Origin: Asaia bogorensis
Lineage (GTDB): Bacteria > Pseudomonadota > Alphaproteobacteria > Acetobacterales > Acetobacteraceae
NCBI GenBank assembly: GCA_945871455.1
Contig: CAMBXJ010000203.1
Location: 1 to 7,606 of the forward strand
Length of the DNA stretch: 7,606 bases
Reading direction: 5' to 3'
Shown here piece after piece: positions 1 through 7,606 of the stretch (positions are counted from its first letter, which is position 1; each line of letters opens with the position of its first letter). A program made the position numbers and the translations under genes. The notes beneath the pieces were generated by a model that saw only the letters and a list, made by a program, of their open reading frames with translations, was not told the DNA's origin and searched no databases.

Positions 1-2948
<2,948 letters not shown>

Positions 2949-3048
2949 GGCCTGTCCTGCCTTAGCTGTGTCTGTGTCCGTGCCGTCAATCCAACCCGCG
3001 ATGAGCCATTGTGGTCCACACGGGTCGTTCCGCCGAAAACGGGAATGC

Positions 3049-3074
3049 GGGCGGGAATCATGCGATTCCCACCC
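3049..3074 (-). other. RNA hairpin in rplL-rpoB spacer (proximal to rpoB)
   Basis: In the minus-strand transcript the arms at 3064-3074 and 3049-3059 form an 11-bp stem with a GCAU tetraloop. One pair (3052 with 3071) is a G-U wobble in the minus-strand RNA but would be a C/A mismatch in plus-strand RNA, so the structure favours the rpoB-sense transcript. It lies 14 nt after a second strong hairpin. Its position fits an RNase III or stability element, or an attenuator, between ribosomal and polymerase genes. That role is inferred from the known E. coli rplL-rpoB region. Confidence 0.55.
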
Positions 3075-3088
3075 AATCCCGGCTCAAA

Positions 3089-3120
3089 CGCACGAACGGT
3101 CCGGCGGACCCGTTCGTGCG
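3089..3120 (-). terminator. Candidate rplL-rpoB attenuator hairpin
   Basis: A perfect 11-bp stem (3110-3120 with 3089-3099) encloses a further 3-bp stem across a bulged base. It begins 23 nt after the rplL stop. In the transcript it is followed by only three U residues before GAGCC, so it could act as a partial terminator or a processing site but lacks a full U tract. The E. coli equivalent position has an attenuator and an RNase III site that lower rpoB expression relative to rplL. Equivalence here rests on position and structure only. Confidence 0.5.
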
Positions 3121-3143
3121 GTCTGTGATGCGTCCGGACCGCG

Positions 3144-3518
3144 TTACTTGACCTCCACGGTGGCGCCCGCGTCTTCGAGCATCTTCTTGATCTTCGCCAC
3201 TTCGTCCTTACCGACCGCTTCCTTGACCGCCTTCGGCGCCGCTTCGACCAAGTCCTTGGCTTCCTTCAGGCCGAGCCCGGTGATCGTGCGGACTTCCTTG
3301 ATGACGTTGATCTTCTTGTCCCCGGCGGAAGCCAGGATCACGGTGAACTCGGTCTGTTCCTCCACCACGGCGGCGACGGCGGCAACCGGAGCGGCGGCGG
3401 CGGCCACCGGCGCGGCGGCGGAAACGCCCCATTTCTCTTCGAGCAGCTTCGACAGTTCCGCCGCTTCGAGCACGGTGAGGGTGGAAAGCTGGTCCACCAG
3501 GTTCTGCAAGTCAGCCAT
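3144..3518 (-). CDS. rplL: 50S ribosomal protein L7/L12
   Basis: This is the multicopy acidic stalk protein of the 50S subunit, which recruits and stimulates translation GTPases. It has 124 residues, the usual length. Residues 1-33 are the N-terminal dimerisation and L10-binding domain ([20 protein letters not shown]). Residues 34-52 are an Ala/Val/Pro-rich flexible hinge. Residues from about 55 form the C-terminal factor-binding domain, with the conserved segment [19 protein letters not shown] at about 74-92. The ATG at 3516-3518 follows AAGGG at a normal distance. It lies 89 nt downstream of rplJ, and L10 is its ribosomal anchor. The 195-nt spacer before rpoB carries two hairpins that may uncouple its expression from the polymerase gene. 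Confidence 0.98.
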   Translation of the reverse strand: MADLQNLVDQLSTLTVLEAAELSKLLEEKWGVSAAAPVAAAAAPVAAVAAVVEEQTEFTVILASAGDKKINVIKEVRTITGLGLKEAKDLVEAAPKAVKEAVGKDEVAKIKKMLEDAGATVEVK

Positions 3519-3607
3519 TGTCTGTATCCCTTAATCTAGCGCTTGATAGGTTCCATGCAAGCCGTTGTTTTCGGCTGCGTTCGTCTTGTCGGCTGTCTGA
3601 TCGACGA

Positions 3608-4135
3608 TCAGGCTGCCTCGGCTGTCTCATCCTTCTTGGCGAAGGCCCCAAAGACCCGGGCGAGTTGTGCGGCCGGCGCCTGCAGAATCCCCGCGATCCG
3701 CGTGGCGGGGGTCGAAATCATCCCCACCAACCTGGCGCGCAGTTCATCCAGCGACGGCAATTCGGCCAGTGCCTTGATCCCATCCGCATCCAGCGTCTGG
3801 GTCCCAAGCGCGCCGCCGATCAGCACGAACTTGTCGTTGGTCTTGGCGAACTCGACGGCCGTCTTCGCCACCGCCACCGGATCCATCGACCACGCAAGCG
3901 CGATCGGACCGGTAAGCATCGGCGCGATGCCTTCGAATCGGGTCCCTTCCAAGGCGAGGTGGGTCAGCCGGTTCTTCGCGACTTTGTAAGTTGCGCCCGC
4001 CGCTCTCATCTTGACCCTGAGCGCCGTTGCGTCGGCGACCGTCAGACCCGCGTTGCGGGTGACGACGATCATCGACGTGGCGGCCAGCGCCTGATTGAGC
4101 TCGGTGACGAACTCCCGCTTCTCCGTACGGTCCAC
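3608..4135 (-). CDS. rplJ: 50S ribosomal protein L10, GTG start
   Basis: L10 is the base of the 50S stalk: its N-terminal domain binds 23S rRNA with L11, and its C-terminal helix carries the L7/L12 dimers. The chosen start is GTG at 4133-4135, giving 175 residues beginning [10 protein letters not shown], which matches the usual MDR(A/T)EKRE N-terminus. GGAG stands seven bases upstream. The frame is open further upstream, but that sequence does not resemble L10. The conserved segment [11 protein letters not shown] is at 47-57 and LTGP at 74-77. The L7/L12-binding helix covers about 129-168 (SLDELRARL onward). In other bacteria the L10-L7/L12 complex represses this mRNA through the leader, and the long structured upstream spacer here fits that model. 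A short imperfect direct repeat spans the stop codon. Confidence 0.97.
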   Translation of the reverse strand: MDRTEKREFVTELNQALAATSMIVVTRNAGLTVADATALRVKMRAAGATYKVAKNRLTHLALEGTRFEGIAPMLTGPIALAWSMDPVAVAKTAVEFAKTNDKFVLIGGALGTQTLDADGIKALAELPSLDELRARLVGMISTPATRIAGILQAPAAQLARVFGAFAKKDETAEAA

Positions 4136-4430
4136 GTATCGTCTCCGTCCCCCGAAAATCGCTCGGGGGCTTGCTTGGCCCGCCACGATCGAAACCGTGC
4201 CAGACCGGGTTGCCCAAGGACCACGACGCCTGCCAGGGATATCCCTCGCCCGCGACATGGTCCGGTTCGCCTGTCCTGGAGTCCTCACCACCGAACGGTG
4301 GCGACGCCCCCTGCAAGCCGGAACCACCAAGCCTGCGCCGGAAAGCGGTCCACGGAGGTTTCGCCCCGAGCGGCCGTGTCCGACATGCCTTGGCTTCCCC
4401 GTCTCCCACGCGCGGACCGAAGTCCCTTAA
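4136..4430 (-). promoter_or_regulatory. Candidate L10 (rplJ) leader: autoregulatory mRNA region
   Basis: This structured leader lies between rplA and rplJ, where bacteria commonly carry the L10 leader bound by the L10-L7/L12 complex. A long-range stem, UGGU-U-CCGG (4318-4326) with CCGGACCA (4258-4265), has a bulged U. It encloses a local hairpin, CCACC-GUUC-GGUGG (4288-4301), extended by one G-U pair that exists only in the minus-strand RNA. The segment following this hairpin reads GAGGACUCCAGGACAGGCGAA. A 12-nt palindrome (4235-4246) and the hairpin at 4149-4169 follow before the rplJ start. The assignment is from position and pairing; no covariance model was run. A separate rplJ promoter is expected here by analogy with E. 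coli, but none was convincing by eye. Confidence 0.55.
4149..4169 (-). other. Hairpin immediately upstream of the rplJ ribosome-binding site
   Basis: CCCCCGA (4163-4169 in transcript order) pairs with UCGGGGG (4149-4155) around a 7-nt loop. The 3' arm ends three or four bases before the GGAG of rplJ. It could help present or occlude the ribosome-binding site, or form the last element of the L10 leader. There is no U tract, so it is not a convincing terminator. Confidence 0.45.
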
Positions 4431-4470
4431 GATACCCGATCGGGGATCACGTGCGGTCTCGGACAGGTTC

Positions 4471-4490
4471 GGGAACGCCGAAGCGTTCCC
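4471..4490 (-). other. UUCG-tetraloop hairpin downstream of rplA
   Basis: The minus-strand RNA reads GGGAACGC-UUCG-GCGUUCCC, a perfect 8-bp stem closed by C-G around a UUCG loop, an exceptionally stable tetraloop. It is the second of two hairpins just after rplA. No U tract follows. It could protect the 3' end of rplKA mRNA or be a processing site. Confidence 0.6.
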
Positions 4491-4494
4491 TGCC

Positions 4495-4516
4495 CGCGGA
4501 GCAAGCCTGCTCCGCG
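4495..4516 (-). other. Hairpin directly after the rplA stop codon
   Basis: A perfect 9-bp stem (4508-4516 with 4495-4503) has a GGCU loop in the minus-strand RNA and starts 7 nt after the rplA TGA. With the UUCG hairpin four bases further on it makes a tandem pair. There is no U-rich tail, so intrinsic termination is uncertain; it is more likely an mRNA 3'-end stabiliser, a processing site, or part of the long leader. Confidence 0.5.
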
Positions 4517-4523
4517 AATTTCT

Positions 4524-5216
4524 TCAGACGCCGATCGAACCGACATCCACGCGCACGCCCGGCCCCATGGTGGAGCTGACGGACACGCGCTGCACATAGG
4601 TGCCCTTGGCGCCGGTCGGCTTGGCCCGCTGGATCGCATCGGCCAGGGCGCGCGCGTTTTCCAGCAGCTTGTCGTCGTCGAAGCTGACCTTGCCGATACC
4701 GGCATGGATGATTCCGGCCTTTTCGGCGCGGAATTCCACCTGACCGGCGCGGGCGGCGGTGACCGCCCCGCGGACGTCCATGGTCACGGTGCCCAGGCGC
4801 GGGTTCGGCATCAGGCCGCGCGGCCCCAGGATTTTACCCAGGCGCCCGACGATGCCCATCATATCCGGCGTGGCGATGCAGCGGTCGAAGTCGATCTGAC
4901 CGCCCTGGATCTTTTCCATCAGGTCTTCGGCGCCGACCACGTCGGCTCCGGCGGCCAAAGCCTCCTCCGCCTTCGGGCCGCGCGCGAACACGCCAATCCG
5001 GACGTTCTTGCCGGTGCCGTTCGGCAGGCTGGTCAGCCCGCGCACCATCTGGTCCGCATGGCGCGGATCGATGCCCAGGTTCATCGACATTTCGACGGTT
5101 TCGTCGAACTTCGCCTTCGCGGTGGATTTCACCAGCTTGATCGCGTCGGCCAGGGTATAGGCCTTTGCCGGATCAACCATCGCCGCCGCCGCGGTCAGTC
5201 GCTTGTTCTTCGCCAT
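4524..5216 (-). CDS. rplA: 50S ribosomal protein L1
   Basis: L1 binds helices 76-78 of 23S rRNA, forms the mobile L1 stalk near the E site, and in E. coli also represses the rplK-rplA mRNA. It has 230 residues, the normal bacterial length. Visible hallmarks are [15 protein letters not shown] (36-50), the L1 signature region around 119-138 with [13 protein letters not shown] (127-139), GTVT (142-145), and the C-terminal [14 protein letters not shown] (174-187). The ATG at 5214-5216 is only 3 nt beyond the rplK stop, and its Shine-Dalgarno sequence (GGAGG) lies inside the last rplK codons, indicating translational coupling. The TGA is followed at once by two tandem hairpins and then the long leader of rplJ. 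Confidence 0.98.
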   Translation of the reverse strand: MAKNKRLTAAAAMVDPAKAYTLADAIKLVKSTAKAKFDETVEMSMNLGIDPRHADQMVRGLTSLPNGTGKNVRIGVFARGPKAEEALAAGADVVGAEDLMEKIQGGQIDFDRCIATPDMMGIVGRLGKILGPRGLMPNPRLGTVTMDVRGAVTAARAGQVEFRAEKAGIIHAGIGKVSFDDDKLLENARALADAIQRAKPTGAKGTYVQRVSVSSTMGPGVRVDVGSIGV

Positions 5217-5219
5217 GGA

Positions 5220-5654
5220 TCAGCCCTCCACCACGGTCAGACCCATCGACCGCGCCGATCCGGCCAACATGCGGACCGCGCCGTCGATATCGTTCGCGTT
5301 CATGTCCTTCATCTTGATCTCGGCGATCTCCCGCAACTGGGTCATGGTGACCCGCCCGGCCGAGGCGCCCTTCCCGACGGTGGGGCTGCCCTTGTCGATC
5401 TTGGCGGCCCGCTTCAGGAAATACGTGTTCGGCGGCGTCTTCGTGATGAAGGTAAAGCTGCGATCCGCAAAGGCCGTGATCACCACCGGCGTCGGGGTCC
5501 CGGGTTCCATGTTCTGGGTGAAGGCGTTGAATTCCTTCACGAAGGCCATGATGTTCAGGCCGCGCTGGCCGAGCGCCGGGCCGACGGGGGGAGATGGGTT
5601 GGCCTTGCCGGCCGGAATCTGAAGCTTGATGTAACCGACGATTTTCTTCGCCAT
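5220..5654 (-). CDS. rplK: 50S ribosomal protein L11
   Basis: L11 sits at the base of the 50S stalk, binds the GTPase-associated region of 23S rRNA, and is needed for RelA activation; it also forms part of the thiostrepton site. It has 144 residues, a usual length. The N-terminal domain has [20 protein letters not shown] (10-29) with the conserved prolines, then [14 protein letters not shown]. The C-terminal RNA-binding domain ends with [10 protein letters not shown] (132-141), the L11 signature. The ATG at 5652-5654 has AAGGA nine bases upstream. It is the first recognisable gene of the cluster here. The expected upstream neighbours secE and nusG are missing, replaced by a 100-nt leader and an unrecognised small ORF. 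Confidence 0.98.
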   Translation of the reverse strand: MAKKIVGYIKLQIPAGKANPSPPVGPALGQRGLNIMAFVKEFNAFTQNMEPGTPTPVVITAFADRSFTFITKTPPNTYFLKRAAKIDKGSPTVGKGASAGRVTMTQLREIAEIKMKDMNANDIDGAVRMLAGSARSMGLTVVEG

Positions 5655-5695
5655 TATCCCTGGTCCTTACCGTGCCGAGGGACCGCGGTGCATAC

Positions 5696-5727
5696 GAGAC
5701 CCGCCGCCTTACGGGCGGTTCGGTCTC
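5696..5727 (-). other. Two-part hairpin in the rplK 5' leader
   Basis: An outer 6-bp stem (GAGACC with GGUCUC) and an inner 5-bp stem (CCGCC with GGCGG, 5-nt loop) are separated by an asymmetric internal loop. It begins 28 nt after the small upstream ORF and ends 41 nt before the rplK start. No U tract follows. L1 represses L11-L1 synthesis in E. coli by binding near the rplK start, so an L1 target is one possibility; that is inference. It could equally be a weak terminator for the ORF upstream. Confidence 0.45.
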
Positions 5728-5754
5728 TCCCACGTTCCGATTGAGCGGCGGCGT

Positions 5755-5997
5755 TTACCGGGTGGGGTCGTCGCTGTCCAGCGGAATCTCCGCGTCCGCC
5801 GCTTCGTGCGGCGTCAGTCGGGACACCAGGTCCCATGCGAACGCGTCGAGTTCCCTGCGCAGGGCGGCGACGGTGGCGGTGGCGGACATATCATAAGTGT
5901 GGGGAGACGATGGGAATTGGAACATGGGCGCGGACCTCCGGGGCACTGTGCATTCTGCATCATCGGCAAAGTCCCGTTCGGCGGTGTCGATCGGCAT
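5755..5997 (-). CDS. Small hypothetical protein upstream of rplK (80 aa; nested 56-aa start possible)
   Basis: I do not recognise this protein. The preferred start is the ATG at 5995-5997 because AAGGAGGU, a full match to the anti-Shine-Dalgarno, lies five bases upstream. A further in-frame ATG seven codons earlier (6018) has only a weak site. A later in-frame ATG at 5923-5925 also has GGAGG nine bases upstream and would give 56 residues. The protein is soluble-looking, with no signal peptide or membrane segment. Residues 41-62 (TVAALRRELDAFAWDLVSRL) could form an amphipathic helix, followed by an acidic tail ending DSDDPTR. Codons in the last 40 positions prefer G or C in the third place, like neighbouring genes, while the middle is less biased. 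It is collinear with rplK, 100 nt upstream. It could be a leader ORF or spurious; it is not SecE or NusG. Confidence 0.45.
   Translation of the reverse strand: MPIDTAERDFADDAECTVPRRSAPMFQFPSSPHTYDMSATATVAALRRELDAFAWDLVSRLTPHEAADAEIPLDSDDPTR
5926..5939 (-). promoter_or_regulatory. Internal Shine-Dalgarno for the nested start at 5925
   Basis: GGAGG (5935-5939) stands nine bases before the in-frame ATG at 5923-5925. It lies inside the reading frame of the longer ORF form and could support a second, shorter product. Confidence 0.4.
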
Positions 5998-6010
5998 CGG
6001 GGACCTCCTT
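5998..6010 (-). promoter_or_regulatory. Consensus Shine-Dalgarno that decides the small-ORF start
   Basis: AAGGAGGU (6003-6010 on the minus strand) is followed by CCCCG and the ATG at 5997. Its strength and spacing favour this start over the ATG at 6018, which it would follow inside the coding sequence. Confidence 0.6.
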
Positions 6011-6041
6011 TCCGTCATGACTGCGATCCCTAGCCCAGTTT

Positions 6042-6070
6042 GGATCGCCGGCGATGATGTGGATCACCGG
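6042..6070. repeat. Pair of 10-mers with overlapping 12-nt palindrome, possible operator
   Basis: GGATCGCCGG (6042-6051) and GGATCACCGG (6061-6070) differ at one base and start 19 bp apart, close to two helical turns. The first overlaps the perfect palindrome ATCGCCGGCGAT (6044-6055). A regulator-binding role in this divergent spacer is possible but unsupported. Confidence 0.25.
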
Positions 6071-6085
6071 TTCCGCGCCGAGGCC

Positions 6086-6113
6086 AAAAATCATTTGCCG
6101 CCGGGTGCGGCGG
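6086..6113 (-). terminator. Weak terminator-like hairpin in the divergent spacer
   Basis: A 6-bp stem CCGCCG/CGGCGG with a 4-nt loop (6098-6113) is followed on the minus strand by CAAATGA and then TTTTT. The T run is seven bases from the stem, further than in a typical intrinsic terminator. It could limit minus-strand transcription before the small ORF, or be chance. Confidence 0.2.
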
Positions 6114-6362
6114 GACTCCTTGGCATGATCCAGGTCTGTCTTGTTGCGCGGCGGTCAGCCCCGCTCCCCATCCTTCGCTTACCGCCCCGCAGCAATCCAA
6201 CCCGTCCCTTAACAATACGCTTGGCGCGCTGTCACTTGGGTTTCAATTCATGACGGATCGTAAAACCGGATTAACCGACTGCCTCAAACCGTTCCGTCCA
6301 TGAGCTTTTCTGGCGCGCGCAATCAGGGCATGCTGCATGGTCTCACGCTCTGGGACCAGTCC

Positions 6363-7606
6363 ATGGCTTTCGTCCATACCATCGGCGGCACGCGCCACGT
6401 CTTTGCAGACCTTCGCACCCTGTTGGCCCGGGCCACCCCCTTGCGGTCTGGCGATGTGCTGGCCGGAATCGCCGCGACCAGCGCCGCCGAACGCGTTGCC
6501 GCGCAGATGGCACTGGCGGACACGCCGCTATCGGCGATCGTCGACGAACCGGTCGTTCCCTATGAAGACGACGAGGTGACCCGACTGATCCTGGACAGCC
6601 ACGACCGGATCGGCTTCGCGCCGATCGCGGCGATGACAGTGGGCGCGTTCAGAGAGTTCCTGCTGGCGGCGGAACCAGCGGACCTGACGGCGTTGCGCCC
6701 CGCGCTGACACCGGAGATCGTGGCGGCGGTCAGCAAGATCATGCGATTGCAGGAGCTGGTAGCGGTCGCCGCGAAATGTCACGTGACCACACGCTTTCGC
6801 AACACGATCGGCCTGCCGGGCCGGCTGTCGGTCCGGCTGCAACCCAACCATCCCACCGACGATCCGCGCGGGGTCGCCGCGTCCACCCTGGATGGGCTGC
6901 TGATGGGGGCGGGCGATGCGGTCATCGGCGTCAATCCCGCCACCGACAATGTGGACGCCACCGTCACCCTGCTGTCCATGCTGGATACGATCCGGGAACG
7001 CTATCGCATTCCCACCCAGACCTGCGTGCTGGCCCATGTCACCACCACACTGCGCGCCATCGAGGCCGGCGCGCCCGTCGATCTGGTGTTCCAGTCGATC
7101 GGCGGAACCGAGGCGGTGAACCAGAGCTTCGGCGTTTCCCTGTCCCTGCTGCACGAGGCCCGCCAGGCCGCTCTGTCGCTAAAACGCGGCACCATCGGTG
7201 ACAACGTCATGTATTTCGAGACCGGCCAGGGCAGCGCCCTGTCCGCCGAAGCCCATCATGGCGTCGATCAGCAGACCATAGAGGCGCGCGCCTATGCCGT
7301 CGCGCGGGCGTTTTCGCCGCTGCTGGTGAACTCGGTGGTCGGGTTCATCGGGCCGGAATATTTTTATGACGGCAAGCAGATCACCCGCGCCGGCCTGGAA
7401 GACCATTTCTGCGGCAAGCTGCTCGGCCTTCCGATGGGTGTCGACGTTTGCTACACCAACCACGCCGAGGCCGATCAGGACGACATGGACGCGCTGCTGA
7501 CCCTGCTGGGTGTCGCGGGCGTCACTTATATTATGGGCGTGCCGGGCGCGGACGATGTGATGCTGTCCTACCAGAGCACGTCCTTCCACGACGCGCTCTA
7601 TGTCCG
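6363..7606 (+). CDS. eutB: Ethanolamine ammonia-lyase large (alpha) subunit EutB, 3' end cut off by window edge
   Basis: EutB is the catalytic subunit of adenosylcobalamin-dependent ethanolamine ammonia-lyase, which converts ethanolamine to acetaldehyde and ammonia together with EutC. There are 414 visible codons; E. coli EutB has 453, so roughly 40-50 residues are missing. The ATG at 6363 gives MAFVHTIGGTRHVFADLRTL, matching the usual short N-terminus; in-frame ATGs at 6300 and 6330 also exist and none has a strong Shine-Dalgarno. Hallmarks are LRSGDVLAGIAA, YEDDEVTRLI, SVRLQPN, YFETGQGSALS, FIGPEYFYD and CYTNHAEADQ. Substrate-binding residues known in E. coli (R160, Q162, N193, E287, D362) correspond to R158, Q160, N191, E286 and D361, all conserved. 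It is divergent from the ribosomal cluster. eutC and perhaps a permease or aldehyde dehydrogenase may follow; no microcompartment gene is visible. Confidence 0.97.
   Translation, partial: MAFVHTIGGTRHVFADLRTLLARATPLRSGDVLAGIAATSAAERVAAQMALADTPLSAIVDEPVVPYEDDEVTRLILDSHDRIGFAPIAAMTVGAFREFLLAAEPADLTALRPALTPEIVAAVSKIMRLQELVAVAAKCHVTTRFRNTIGLPGRLSVRLQPNHPTDDPRGVAASTLDGLLMGAGDAVIGVNPATDNVDATVTLLSMLDTIRERYRIPTQTCVLAHVTTTLRAIEAGAPVDLVFQSIGGTEAVNQSFGVSLSLLHEARQAALSLKRGTIGDNVMYFETGQGSALSAEAHHGVDQQTIEARAYAVARAFSPLLVNSVVGFIGPEYFYDGKQITRAGLEDHFCGKLLGLPMGVDVCYTNHAEADQDDMDALLTLLGVAGVTYIMGVPGADDVMLSYQSTSFHDALYV

Larger units (their letters stand above)
6011..6362. other. Divergent intergenic region between the small ORF and eutB
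   Basis: About 350 nt hold no gene I can support on either strand. I see no tRNA, no full cobalamin riboswitch, and no convincing -35/-10 pair for either direction. It contains a 12-nt palindrome (6044-6055), two near-identical 10-mers (6042-6051 and 6061-6070), and a GC-rich hairpin (6098-6113) that on the minus strand is followed seven bases later by five T residues. It should hold the eutB promoter and possibly one for the small ORF and the rplK cluster. Confidence 0.6.

Noticed and set aside
2961..2989. Promoter-like TTGACG, 17-bp spacer, GCTAAG upstream of rpoB on the minus strand
   Set aside because: The -10 matches consensus at only three positions, and a start from it would fall about five bases before the rpoB ATG, removing the Shine-Dalgarno.
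4136..4409. N-terminal extensions of L10 from upstream starts
   Set aside because: The extra residues do not resemble L10, they would cross the structured leader, and the GTG at 4135 has a proper Shine-Dalgarno and gives the usual length.
3518..4579. A 353-codon plus-strand frame opposite rplJ and its leader
   Set aside because: Arg/Pro-rich antisense shadow of rplJ and a structured spacer, with no recognisable domain.
4704..5744. A 346-codon plus-strand frame opposite rplA and rplK
   Set aside because: It is an antisense shadow of two certain ribosomal-protein genes, with His/Arg/Gly-rich low-information sequence.
6090..6130. Minus-strand GAGTCCCGCCGCACCC, like the 3' half of a tRNA T-arm
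   Set aside because: There is no TTCRA loop, no complementary T-stem arm and no other tRNA arms, so neither a tRNA nor an attachment-site remnant can be supported.
6120..6180. Minus-strand AAGACAGACCTGG, vaguely like a cobalamin riboswitch B12 box
   Set aside because: The conserved core is broken, the other riboswitch boxes are absent, and it points away from eutB.
5897..6253. A 118-codon plus-strand frame across the divergent spacer
   Set aside because: It overlaps the better-supported minus-strand small ORF, has no clear Shine-Dalgarno or recognisable domain, and includes codons atypical of the neighbouring genes.
6300..6362. Longer EutB N-termini from ATGs at 6300 or 6330
   Set aside because: They add up to 21 residues without resemblance to the family, and neither start has a better ribosome-binding site. 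They cannot be fully excluded.

Overview
The window looks like the chromosome of a GC-rich alphaproteobacterium. The ribosomal proteins and the RNA polymerase beta subunit read like Rhodospirillales, probably Acetobacteraceae. This is judged from remembered family sequences only; no search was run. Codons prefer G or C in the third position, and L10 starts with GTG.

Positions 1-5654, minus strand, hold the classic ribosomal-protein and RNA-polymerase cluster, transcribed right to left: rplK (L11), rplA (L1), rplJ (L10), rplL (L7/L12) and rpoB (RNA polymerase beta, cut off by the left edge after 982 codons). rplK and rplA are 3 nt apart and probably translationally linked. The rplA-rplJ gap is long (388 nt) and full of potential RNA structure, as expected for an L10 autoregulatory leader. 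The rplL-rpoB gap (195 nt) holds two strong consecutive hairpins, where other bacteria have an attenuator or RNase processing site that sets the ratio of ribosomal protein to RNA polymerase.

Positions 5655-6362 are the junction. secE and nusG, the usual genes upstream of rplK, are absent. In their place are a leader hairpin, an unrecognised small minus-strand ORF (80 or 56 codons) with two good Shine-Dalgarno sequences, and about 365 nt without a convincing gene.

Positions 6363-7606, plus strand, hold eutB, the large subunit of adenosylcobalamin-dependent ethanolamine ammonia-lyase. It is cut off by the right edge about 40-50 codons before its expected end. It points away from the ribosomal cluster and has no evident functional link to it.

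Most of the window is conserved housekeeping sequence, and I see no new multi-gene system. The parts worth a second look are the intergenic RNA structures, the orphan ORF with nested starts, and the unusual rplK/eutB junction.
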